Source of the DNA: Mucilaginibacter sp. L196
Lineage (GTDB): Bacteria > Bacteroidota > Bacteroidia > Sphingobacteriales > Sphingobacteriaceae
Assembly: GCF_009765905.1 (NCBI RefSeq)
Contig: NZ_LMUO01000019.1
Coordinates: 234,303 to 298,302, forward strand
DNA length: 64,000 bases
Direction: 5' to 3'
A program made the translations under genes and the position numbers. Shown one piece after another: positions 17,034 through 24,801 of the stretch. How positions within the stretch are numbered: position 1 is the stretch's first letter; every line of letters begins with the position of its first letter. The notes below the pieces were generated by a model, which had not been told where the DNA came from, ran no database searches, and saw only the letters and a program-made list of their open reading frames with translations.

Positions 17034-17915
17034 TTAATAACTGCGAACATCAACCCCAGCGAAAATAGATACGCCTTTCAATACTAATATCTTGTCATTG
17101 TCGAGTACGCCCCTGTTAATACGCTTGTCGTCCACACTGGCAAAAACAGCAGCCAGATCTGACACTACCTGCCAGTTTGATGGTACGATAATTTTAGTGC
17201 CGCCAAATATTTGGGTAATGTCAATCACTACACGGCCCTGTATATCAGCCTGCGTAAAATCCAGTTCGGCACCACCGAATACGTTTACAATTTCGCCGCC
17301 CTTGAAGTTTTTGGAGAGGATAGTTTTTTTAACCCCGCCAAAAATAGATACAGCATCCAGGTAATCATCGCCCCTATAAGCGCCCTGGTTGGTTGAACTT
17401 GAACTGCCGCCAACCGGTGGTATTGTTGTACTTGAACTTTGGGTGCCTGCATTTTCGGCAGTAACCGGTTCAACAGGCGTTACTGGGGTAATTATAGGTT
17501 CGAAAGGTTGATTATAGCCTTGTTTCCTGGCCCATTTTTCGTCCCATTTTCGTCCCCATTTTTCCTGATTAAAACTTTGGTTACGTTTGGTGATTAGCCA
17601 TATGCCAAATGCTATAATTGCTAACGGCCATATTAAATGATGCATATTATGGCCCGGAAATATATCATCTGATAAAAATACCAAGCCAATAAGCACCATT
17701 ATAAACCAACCTGAATTGCGGAAGTTGTGCCTTGCACCTGCGTAAAGACCCCATATAATAAGCCATGACGGCCAGGAGAATAACCAGTTAGGGATAAAAA
17801 AGAAATCTAATTGTTGAAACAGAAACCCTATACCCAAAATCAGCAACAGCAACCCTACCAGTACTTTTCCGTTGCCCGGGCTTTTTTGATTTTGATTTTC
17901 TATATCGATACTCAT
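17034..17915 (-). CDS. LiaF-like membrane protein (four-helix N-terminus plus C-terminal beta domain)
   Basis: 293 aa. The N-terminus has four short hydrophobic helices of the DUF5668 kind, a basic/polar linker (about 120-185), and a C-terminal domain with DAVSIFGGVKKTILSKNF, NVFGGAELDFTQADI and TQIFGGTKIIVPSNW. That repeating 'FGG' pattern is typical of the LiaF/YvqF cell-wall-stress domain. In Firmicutes LiaF restrains a kinase; here the adjacent kinase is LytS-like, so a similar sensory role is inferred. Its N-terminal half is a clear paralogue of the next protein upstream. Confidence 0.85.
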   Translation of the reverse strand: MSIDIENQNQKSPGNGKVLVGLLLLILGIGFLFQQLDFFFIPNWLFSWPSWLIIWGLYAGARHNFRNSGWFIMVLIGLVFLSDDIFPGHNMHHLIWPLAIIAFGIWLITKRNQSFNQEKWGRKWDEKWARKQGYNQPFEPIITPVTPVEPVTAENAGTQSSSTTIPPVGGSSSSTNQGAYRGDDYLDAVSIFGGVKKTILSKNFKGGEIVNVFGGAELDFTQADIQGRVVIDITQIFGGTKIIVPSNWQVVSDLAAVFASVDDKRINRGVLDNDKILVLKGVSIFAGVDVRSY

Positions 17916-17928
17916 GATCTATATCTTA

Positions 17929-18327
17929 TTAAATATTGTTGTCAAACCTGTGAAATTCAGTGTCGCTGCGTTTTTCCCATTTCTGGCCGTTCCATTTTTG
18001 GTCGTGCCTGGCAAGCATGTTTACACCAACTGCAACCAATACTAATGGCCATAGCGCAGCTACACCTAACGAAGGTATAATATTAGGCAATAAAAACAGA
18101 ACACCAATGCCTGTTATTAAAATCCAGTTTGATTTTTTGAAATTATGCTTTGCACCGATGGCTAAACCGACAATTATCATGATCATCGGCCAGCTAAAAA
18201 GAAAGTGTGGGAATAAAAAGAAACCAATATGCTTAGTTAAAATTGCTAAGCCGATAAATAGCAGGGCGAAACCAGCTATTGTATTTTTATTGTATTTATG
18301 TTGGGTGTTGTTAAGTTGACTATCCAT
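17929..18327 (-). CDS. DUF5668/LiaI-like four-helix membrane protein
   Basis: 132 aa with four hydrophobic segments (NTIAGFALLFIGLAILTK, FLFSWPMIMIIVGLAIGA, ILITGIGVLFLLPNII, LWPLVLVAVGVNML). It is similar throughout to the N-terminal half of the 17034-17915 product (shared FSWP, GAKHNF/GARHNF), pointing to tandem duplication. It is the first gene of the operon that continues through the LiaF-like, LytS and LytTR genes. An envelope-stress sensing or membrane-protective role is inferred from LiaI/LiaF parallels. Confidence 0.85.
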   Translation of the reverse strand: MDSQLNNTQHKYNKNTIAGFALLFIGLAILTKHIGFFLFPHFLFSWPMIMIIVGLAIGAKHNFKKSNWILITGIGVLFLLPNIIPSLGVAALWPLVLVAVGVNMLARHDQKWNGQKWEKRSDTEFHRFDNNI

Positions 18328-18352
18328 GATATTTATGTTTTAAATGATAGAT

Positions 18353-18360
18353 CAAATGTA
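18353..18360 (-). promoter_or_regulatory. -7 box of the LiaF-like/LytS/LytTR operon
   Basis: TACATTTG on the minus strand matches the Bacteroidota -7 consensus TAnnTTTG. It lies 25 bases before the ATG at 18327. No clear -33 TTTG is visible, as expected for an activator-dependent promoter. Confidence 0.7.
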
Positions 18361-18410
18361 CAGCGATAACATACGCCGCCCTATGGTATATAGGTGGTGT
18401 GATTGAAGAA

Positions 18411-18441
18411 GTCGGTGAAAGGGGTAGAGAAGTCGGTGAAA
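18411..18441 (-). promoter_or_regulatory. Predicted LytTR operator: two TTTCACCGAC repeats 21 bp apart
   Basis: Reading the minus strand, TTTCACCGAC occurs at 441-432 and again at 420-411. The identity extends to 13 bases (TTTCACCGACTTC). The 21-bp phase places both on the same DNA face, as LytTR dimers require. The gap between the proximal repeat and the -7 box is 50 bases. Confidence 0.75.
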
Positions 18442-18515
18442 AAGTTTGTGGGGAAAGGATTGGATGTTGGTAATTGAGAGATAAATTATATTTTAGGGGT
18501 GATTAAACTTATCAT

Positions 18516-19679
18516 ATGGAATACGAATACACAACATCTACCGGTTATAAAATATTTTACGGCATACTGGCTGTTGGTTTAGTTGCCTTTACCGTATTTG
18601 TGCCCTTATCAAGTAAAAATGGCGATTATGGTAGTAATCCGTCATTGATTATAGTCCCGCTATTAGGGATTATAGGAGCAGTGTTGATTATTATAAACCT
18701 TATAAAAAGAAAGATAGTAATAACAGACTATAGTATTAAACGCATAAATGTATGGGGGAGTAATGAAATTGTTATTAAGGATATTAAAGGATTTAGAATT
18801 GGAGAGAAGGCAATCTTTATTTATCCTTTTGATGAGCATGCCTCTAAATTGTCAATAAAAGATGCCATAAGCATAGGTGATAAAAAAGGATTTATAAACT
18901 GGCTAAATGAAAATTTTAAAGACTTGAATAAAGAAGAATTTGAGGCGGCAAAATCGGAAATATTAAAAGATTCAAGTTTGGGTGTTACACAGGAAGACAG
19001 GGAAATAAAATACAATAATAATAGAAAGTATACCGTATGGTACTCTATGGCAGGTTTACTATTGTTTTTCCTTGTGACTTACCTTCATACTGATAACCGC
19101 ATTTTGTGTGTTGTATTATTGGTATACCCATTAGTGGGAATAGCGATGATGGTTTACAGTAATGGACTGATAAGGTTATTTGCAAAAAAGAATAGTGCTT
19201 ACCTATCAATTTTTATAGGCCTTTTACTCCCCGCATTTGCACTGGTAGTACAATCTTTAATAAACACCAAATTTTTAAATTTCGATAATTTATGGTTACC
19301 TGCGGCGTTGGCCGCAATTGGTGCTTTTAGTATTGTGTTTTTTGTAACGATAAAAAAGTCGAAAGAGAATCTTTTAGCTCAGGCATGTTTTGCCTTGATA
19401 TTTGCTGTAGCTTATGGTTTTGGAGCAGCTTCGGCAATTAATTGTGATTTTGATCAGGCAAAACCTAAGGTATATACTGTAAAAGTGATTGACCATTATG
19501 TTACACATGGTAAATCGACCTCATATCACATTATCATTAACGAATGGAGAGATGGTTATTCGTCGGAGAATATTACAGTTTCAGAATCATTCTACGACAA
19601 TGCAACTGTAGGTTCAACAGTGAATGTTAATTTAAAACCGGGACTTTTAAATATTCCCTGGTACTACGTTACTGAATAA
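18516..19679 (+). CDS. Hypothetical multi-pass membrane protein
   Basis: 387 aa. Two N-terminal TM helices (about 12-30 and 42-62) precede a cytoplasmic PH-like stretch (KIVITDYSIKRINVWGSNEIVIKDIKGFRI) similar to bacterial PH domains. After a charged linker come about six more helices (170-310) and a final soluble domain that looks like a small beta barrel (KPKVYTVKVIDHYVTHGKSTSYHIIINEW). No family name is certain. Rather AT-rich. It converges with aguA with no space between stop codons. Function unknown. Confidence 0.65.
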   Translation: MEYEYTTSTGYKIFYGILAVGLVAFTVFVPLSSKNGDYGSNPSLIIVPLLGIIGAVLIIINLIKRKIVITDYSIKRINVWGSNEIVIKDIKGFRIGEKAIFIYPFDEHASKLSIKDAISIGDKKGFINWLNENFKDLNKEEFEAAKSEILKDSSLGVTQEDREIKYNNNRKYTVWYSMAGLLLFFLVTYLHTDNRILCVVLLVYPLVGIAMMVYSNGLIRLFAKKNSAYLSIFIGLLLPAFALVVQSLINTKFLNFDNLWLPAALAAIGAFSIVFFVTIKKSKENLLAQACFALIFAVAYGFGAASAINCDFDQAKPKVYTVKVIDHYVTHGKSTSYHIIINEWRDGYSSENITVSESFYDNATVGSTVNVNLKPGLLNIPWYYVTE

Positions 19680-20717
19680 TTACACCGCCGGTTCCTGCTG
19701 ACTTAAACAATGAAAACTGCCTAATCCCCAAATAATATCGGTAGAATCAATGCCTACTACTTTTCTGTCCGGAAAACATTTTTGCAGGATCTCAAGTGCC
19801 CTTGCATCGTTATCGCAACGGAAAGTTGGTACTACAACGACTGCATTGGCAATGTAAAAATTAGCATAAGATGCCGGTAAGCGCTGACCCTCATAAATAA
19901 GCGGCGTTGGCATTGGCAGCTCCACTATATTTAATGGCTTGTCATTTAGCAGACGCATGGTTTTAAGTGTTTCCAGGTTTTCTTGTAGGATGTGGTAGTT
20001 CTCGTCGTTTGGATCTTCTTCAACTACGGTAACCACGGTATCTTCGTTTATAAAGCGAGTAATATCATCAATGTGGCCATCGGTGTCATCACCTATTATA
20101 CCATCGCCTAACCAAAGGATTTGTTCGGCACCATAATAGTTTTTTAGGTAATCCTCTATTTGTTCTTTCGTGAGATGCGGGTTGCGATTCTCGTTTAGTA
20201 AACAAGCAGTTGTAGTCAGGATAGTTCCTTTTCCGTTAAAATCAACTGAACCACCTTCCATCACAATACCCGGGTTAAATACGGGGATTCCAAAATGTTC
20301 ACCTATTTTGGTTGGGATCACATCATCCAGATCATAGGGCGGATATTTGTTACCCCATGCGTTGTAATTCCAATCTACAATTACCTTTTCTTTTGTTTCA
20401 GAATTGATCAAAAACGCGGGTCCGTGGTCGCGGCACCAGGCATCATTGGTTGGGAACTCATAAAACTCAATCTTGCTCAAGTCTGCACCAACCGCAATCA
20501 ATTGCTTCTTGGCAAAAGCTGCCATTTGCTCATCCTTAACATTGATGCGCACTAACTCACCTTCGGCTACTACCTTTATGAATTCCGCATAGCGGCTATA
20601 AATCTTGTCGATTTTGCCCGGCCATGATTCTTCCTTGTGCGGCCAGCTAAGCCAGGTGGCGGTGTGTGGTGCCCATTCGGCAGGGAAGGAAAAGCCTTTA
20701 GGTGGAGTCTGAACCAT
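19680..20717 (-). CDS. aguA: Agmatine deiminase
   Basis: 345 aa, the normal family length. It hydrolyses agmatine to N-carbamoylputrescine and ammonia. Family motifs are present: PAEWAPHTATWLSWPH, NDAWCRDHGPAF (91-102), EGGSVD (154-159), the catalytic His215 in DTDGHIDD and the nucleophile Cys337 in LGSFHCLSQQEPA. The product feeds the amidase encoded at 21227-22096, giving putrescine from arginine-derived agmatine. The only available ATG (20717) and the first four codons lie within a GTCTGAACCATG repeat end, so the N-terminus MVQT seems to be donated by a repeat. Confidence 0.95.
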   Translation of the reverse strand: MVQTPPKGFSFPAEWAPHTATWLSWPHKEESWPGKIDKIYSRYAEFIKVVAEGELVRINVKDEQMAAFAKKQLIAVGADLSKIEFYEFPTNDAWCRDHGPAFLINSETKEKVIVDWNYNAWGNKYPPYDLDDVIPTKIGEHFGIPVFNPGIVMEGGSVDFNGKGTILTTTACLLNENRNPHLTKEQIEDYLKNYYGAEQILWLGDGIIGDDTDGHIDDITRFINEDTVVTVVEEDPNDENYHILQENLETLKTMRLLNDKPLNIVELPMPTPLIYEGQRLPASYANFYIANAVVVVPTFRCDNDARALEILQKCFPDRKVVGIDSTDIIWGLGSFHCLSQQEPAV

Positions 20718-20755
20718 GATTTGCTTGATTTGAGGATTGCTTGATTTTGTATACT
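20707..20755. repeat. Solo end of the GTCTGAACC repeat family
   Basis: GTCTGAACCATGATTTGC at 20707 repeats the left end of the element that begins at 20756, in the same orientation. It overlaps the first codons of aguA. Confidence 0.7.
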
Positions 20756-21222
20756 GTCTGAACCATGATTTGTTTGATTCAGGGATTTCTTGATTATAGA
20801 TTAAACTGTTTGTTGTTGTGAACTCGTTTGAATTGGAGACTTTTTGAACCGAAATTAATTAGCAACCCTATTTCCATTTTATAAGCTTCAACGTAGTTCA
20901 TGGCTTGTGCTAAGTGAACTTCTTCTAAGGATATTAATGCTTTTAATTCAACCATTACCACGTCTTCAACAAAAAAGTCTACCCGTCTTGTTCCGATGTC
21001 TTCGCCATCATAGAATATGGTCATTTCCATTTCTCTGGCATAACTTAAACCAGCTTTTCTGAATTCAATTTCTAATGCTCGTTGATAAATAACTTCCTGA
21101 AAACCGTTGCCTAAAGTGCCATGAACTTTCATAGCGCAGCCAATAATTTTTTCAGTAAGCTCTTTATACTTCATTTTAAAGAAATCAGGAAATCAAAAAA
21201 TCAAGCGAATCAAGGTTCAGAC
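20756..21222. mobile_element. Putative 467-bp element: GxxExxY gene between GTCTGAACC inverted ends
   Basis: The left end starts GTCTGAACCATGATTTG and the right end finishes AATCAAGGTTCAGAC, its inverted equivalent. Both ends continue inward with degenerate GATT-rich repeats (TTGATTC / GAATCAA). The only gene inside is the GxxExxY frame. It sits between aguB and aguA, only 4 bp from the aguB stop, as if inserted into an operon. The same ends bound gene-less copies at 54269-54359, 57736-57807 and 61531-61658. Mobility itself is inferred. Confidence 0.55.
20794..21174 (-). CDS. GxxExxY-family protein (PD-(D/E)XK nuclease-like)
   Basis: 126 aa. The family motif is seen as GNGFQEVIYQRALEIE (G-x-x-E-x-x-Y) near residues 23-30. 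A nuclease-like core follows: RRVDFFVEDVVMVELKA, matching the D-(x)n-E-x-K of the PD-(D/E)XK fold, then HLAQAMNYVEAYKMEIGLLINFGSKSLQFKRV. The biological role of this family is not established, to my knowledge. Its leader is the inverted-repeat arm of the surrounding element, and its stop codon lies just inside the other arm. Confidence 0.85.
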   Translation of the reverse strand: MKYKELTEKIIGCAMKVHGTLGNGFQEVIYQRALEIEFRKAGLSYAREMEMTIFYDGEDIGTRRVDFFVEDVVMVELKALISLEEVHLAQAMNYVEAYKMEIGLLINFGSKSLQFKRVHNNKQFNL

Positions 21223-21226
21223 AAAT

Positions 21227-22096
21227 TTAATCTTCGTCTATTAAACGTTTTGTTATCGGCTGATATGAATCAATCCTTCTGTCCCGTAAAAACGGCCAGT
21301 GACTACGATAGTAATCAGATTTGTTAAGGTCAAGATCTTGTATGATGATTTCTTCATTGTCATGTGATGCCTGATACAACAATTTGCCGAACGGATTGGC
21401 TACAAATGATCCACCCCAAAAATCAACACCGGCTTCGTGACCTACACGATTTACACTTACCACGTGTACGCCATTGGCAACAGCGTGTGAACGTTGTATG
21501 GTTTGCCATGCGTCGTATTGCTCTTTATTGGTGGCTTCGTCTTGCGTGGTTGCCCAGCCTATAGCGGTTGGGTAGAATAATATTTCGGCACCCATTAAAG
21601 CAGTGATACGGGCAGCTTCGGGGTACCATTGGTCCCAGCAGATTAGCACACCAATGGTGGCATATTTGGTTTTGAAGACCTTATAGCCTAAATCGCCGGG
21701 GGTGAAGTAAAATTTCTCATAAAAACCGGGATCATCCGGTATATGCATTTTACGGTACTTGCCTAGGTAAGCACCGTCGGCATCTAAAACAGCAGTTGTG
21801 TTATGGTATACACCTTTAGCGCGTTTTTCAAATAATGATGCGATGATCACCACATTCAGTTCGGCAGCTAAGGATGAAAGTGTATCAGTTGAAGGGCCGG
21901 GGATAGCTTCGGCTAAAGCAAAGTTGTCGTAATTTTCCTCGTCGCAAAAATATAGCGAGGTAAATAGCTCCTGTAAGCAAACTATTTGGGCACCTTGTTG
22001 GGCGGCTTCGCGTACTTTGCTTACTGCTTTTTGTAAATTCTGCTCTTTGTTGGCAGTACAGCTCATTTGCACTAAACCTACTTTTACATTACTCAT
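21227..22096 (-). CDS. aguB: N-carbamoylputrescine amidase
   Basis: 289 aa nitrilase-superfamily enzyme converting N-carbamoylputrescine to putrescine, CO2 and ammonia. The catalytic triad is visible: Glu43 (CLQELFTSLYF), Lys116 (KYRKMHIPDD) and Cys153 (LICWDQWYPEAAR). The downstream aguA partner on the same strand supports the specific assignment over other nitrilases. A TAATTTTG box abuts the start codon. The two agu genes would be adjacent without the GxxExxY insertion. Confidence 0.93.
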   Translation of the reverse strand: MSNVKVGLVQMSCTANKEQNLQKAVSKVREAAQQGAQIVCLQELFTSLYFCDEENYDNFALAEAIPGPSTDTLSSLAAELNVVIIASLFEKRAKGVYHNTTAVLDADGAYLGKYRKMHIPDDPGFYEKFYFTPGDLGYKVFKTKYATIGVLICWDQWYPEAARITALMGAEILFYPTAIGWATTQDEATNKEQYDAWQTIQRSHAVANGVHVVSVNRVGHEAGVDFWGGSFVANPFGKLLYQASHDNEEIIIQDLDLNKSDYYRSHWPFLRDRRIDSYQPITKRLIDED

Positions 22097-22100
22097 GCCG

Positions 22101-22108
22101 CAAAATTA
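22101..22108 (-). promoter_or_regulatory. -7 box directly before aguB
   Basis: TAATTTTG on the minus strand fits TAnnTTTG and lies 4 bases before the ATG. Transcription would begin at or next to the start codon, giving a nearly leaderless mRNA. Confidence 0.5.
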
Positions 22109-22190
22109 ATATTATTGAATGGATTAGCCGATTTTAGTTTTTGATTTCACAGATTGATGACATGAAATTAAAATTGCAGACCATTAAATA

Positions 22191-22220
22191 TTGATCTTCA
22201 AAAATCTTATAATACATTTG
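22191..22220 (+). promoter_or_regulatory. Promoter of the GH31 gene
   Basis: TTG (22191) and TACATTTG (22213-22220) are separated by 19 bases, a good Bacteroidota -33/-7 pair. The leader to the ATG at 22281 is about 55 bases. Confidence 0.55.
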
Positions 22221-22280
22221 TTTCTTCGTTGTTAAAATATAAACCAACAGTTTGAACATTTAATATTACCGTCTATAGTT

Positions 22281-24689
22281 ATGATATCAGCTCATCTACC
22301 TATTAAAATAATTACTCGCAGCATGTTGGTGTTGCTTACTTTATCAGTGCTTGCACCGACTTTTTCTTTCGCTCAGACCGGGAACGATTTCATAAGTAGT
22401 ACATACAATGGCAAGAATCTGATAATCAATACGAAAAATGGGTATATCGAAATAACGCCTTATACTGCCGATGTAATTAATGTTACCTATAAACATCAAC
22501 TGAGCGATGTTGTAAAAAGCTATTCAACCGTTGGGGAGCCAACCGGCGTTAAGGCGGTTTATATAAATGGTAAGAGCTTTGCGGGTATCAAAACTTCAGC
22601 TTTAAAAGTGCTGGTTGATAAAGGAGATCTGTCGGTTAGTTTTATTGATAATCAAAATCATTTATTGTCCAAAGCATTCAACTATGCCAAAACAGGAGAT
22701 AGTTCTGCTGTTAGTTTTAAATCTGATGGTAAAGAGGCCTTCTATGGTGGTGGGTCAAAAGCTATTTATCTGAACAGACGAGGTACCGTATTGCAAAATA
22801 ACAACCAGGCACATTACGACTATTCATTCGGGCAAACGGATATCAATATTTCTATTCCTTTTATGGTATCGAACCGTGGCTATGGTTTGTATCTGGATAA
22901 CGCAGCCGAAAGTAGTTTTGATGTTTGTAAAATGGATGCTAAAGTGTTAGGCTACAAAACAACATCGGGTTTGGTTAGCTTTTATTTTGTGGGTGGACAA
23001 AATATGGATGCGATATTGAAGAATTATACATTTTTAACGGGCCGCCAGCCATTGCCACCTCGCTGGTCGATGGGATATATTTCATCAAGATATGGCTATA
23101 AATCGGAGCGCGAGATTACTAATGTAGTAAATAAAACCCGTGCAGCAGGCATACCGATTGACGCGGTAGTTTTCGATTTGTACTGGTACAAAGCGGCTGA
23201 GTTTATGGGTAACTATAACTGGGCACCTGATAGTTTCCCTGATCCTAAACGTATGCTGGCTAATTTGTTGAAGAACCATATTAAAGTGGTTACCATCAGC
23301 GAAACTTATATCACCAAGAAATCAGAAAATTATAAATCGGCTGTAGATCAACATTTATTCGCGACTGATATTACTAAAAAGGGCTCTCCTTATTTTTTCG
23401 AGAAATTTTGGGCAGGGCCTTCAAGTTTGTTGGATGTTTTTAAACCATCGGCACAACAATTTTACTGGAATTTTTACAAGGCACGCATAAAAGAAGGCAC
23501 AGCAGGCTGGTGGTTTGACCTGGGTGAACCGGAGGTAAATAGCGATAGTTTGGTTTATACCGCGGGCACTAATAAACAGGTACACAATGCCTATGCTTTA
23601 ACCTGGGCCAAATTTGCTTTTGATGGATACCGGAAAGATTTCCCGGAGAGCAGGATTTTGTTATTGCCACGGTCGGGCTTTGCGGGGATGCAGCGATATT
23701 CCACCTTCCCATGGTCGGGCGATATTGACCGTTCGTTCGCGGGGTTGAAAGCACAAATCCCTATTATTATCAGCATGGGCTTAAATGGTGTGGGCTATAT
23801 GCACTCAGATGCAGGCGGATTTACGAGTGGAGATGACAAGCCAAATAAAGACCCGGAATTATATTCGCGCTGGCTGGAGTTTGCCGCATTTACCCCGGTA
23901 ATGCGTACCCACGCAGGAGCGGTACATTATTCGCCTGAACCTATTTATTGGGATGATACCACTCGTTTGCGGGTAACAAAATTTATTAAGCTCAGGTATG
24001 CGATGTTACCTTATAATTATACACTGGCTTATAAAAATACTACTACAGGCAGGCCATTAGTATTGGGAGTAAATTATTTTGAGCCGGAAGATCAACGTCT
24101 ATCCAATATTAATGATGAATATTTATGGGGGGATGAAATGCTCGTTGCGCCGGTTATTGTAAAAGGGCAAACCACTAAAAAGGTATTATTCCCGAAAGGG
24201 GAGTGGATAGGGTTTAACGACCATAAATCGTATAAAGACTCAGCCGATGTTTACGCGCCTATCGATAGCCTGCCTTTGTTTGTTAAAGCAGGAAGCATCA
24301 TCCCAATGGCAGGCTCTTATACCTATACCGAGCAGTACGATGGTAAATCAATTATATTGAAATATTACATGGGTAAATCATCGGCTACCACAACATCGCA
24401 ATGGTTTTATGATGATGGTAAAGATCCCAACTCGTTGAAAAATGGCAAATGCGATCTTGTTAATTTTACAACCAGCGGAAAGGGTAAAACGCATACTATA
24501 ACTATTGCGCCGAAGCATCTTATCAGCAGAACAAAAAACTTTAAATTAATTATCGCGGACGAGCAATTTGAGTCCGTATCATTCTCAAATAAAACCGCTT
24601 ATGCTATAGCGGTTAATGCCAATGGCGATAAGGAAATTGATTTTAAATGGAACGGAAGGCCTTTAGTACTATCTGTTAAAACCCTGTAA
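22281..24689 (+). CDS. GH31-family alpha-glycosidase, secreted
   Basis: 802 aa with a Sec signal peptide (cleavage after FSFAQ). It has an N-terminal beta-sandwich, a galactose-mutarotase-like region, then the GH31 barrel: PPRWSMGYISSRYGYKSE, the first catalytic Asp in GWWFDLGEPEVN, and the acid/base region FPWSGDIDRSF. Later motifs are GYMHSDAGGF and TPVMRTHAGA. The WWFDLGEP nucleophile region suggests an alpha-glucosidase or alpha-xylosidase-like enzyme of periplasmic oligosaccharide breakdown. No SusC/SusD pair is adjacent, so it is not in an obvious polysaccharide utilisation locus. Confidence 0.9.
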   Translation: MISAHLPIKIITRSMLVLLTLSVLAPTFSFAQTGNDFISSTYNGKNLIINTKNGYIEITPYTADVINVTYKHQLSDVVKSYSTVGEPTGVKAVYINGKSFAGIKTSALKVLVDKGDLSVSFIDNQNHLLSKAFNYAKTGDSSAVSFKSDGKEAFYGGGSKAIYLNRRGTVLQNNNQAHYDYSFGQTDINISIPFMVSNRGYGLYLDNAAESSFDVCKMDAKVLGYKTTSGLVSFYFVGGQNMDAILKNYTFLTGRQPLPPRWSMGYISSRYGYKSEREITNVVNKTRAAGIPIDAVVFDLYWYKAAEFMGNYNWAPDSFPDPKRMLANLLKNHIKVVTISETYITKKSENYKSAVDQHLFATDITKKGSPYFFEKFWAGPSSLLDVFKPSAQQFYWNFYKARIKEGTAGWWFDLGEPEVNSDSLVYTAGTNKQVHNAYALTWAKFAFDGYRKDFPESRILLLPRSGFAGMQRYSTFPWSGDIDRSFAGLKAQIPIIISMGLNGVGYMHSDAGGFTSGDDKPNKDPELYSRWLEFAAFTPVMRTHAGAVHYSPEPIYWDDTTRLRVTKFIKLRYAMLPYNYTLAYKNTTTGRPLVLGVNYFEPEDQRLSNINDEYLWGDEMLVAPVIVKGQTTKKVLFPKGEWIGFNDHKSYKDSADVYAPIDSLPLFVKAGSIIPMAGSYTYTEQYDGKSIILKYYMGKSSATTTSQWFYDDGKDPNSLKNGKCDLVNFTTSGKGKTHTITIAPKHLISRTKNFKLIIADEQFESVSFSNKTAYAIAVNANGDKEIDFKWNGRPLVLSVKTL

Positions 24690-24801
24690 TTGGGTAAAAT
24701 AAATACGAGGTATTTCATCATTTTGTAAATATGCCGGTTGGCTAAAACAAATTACCACTATTGAATATTATAGTTTGATTATAATTGCACAATATTTACA
24801 G

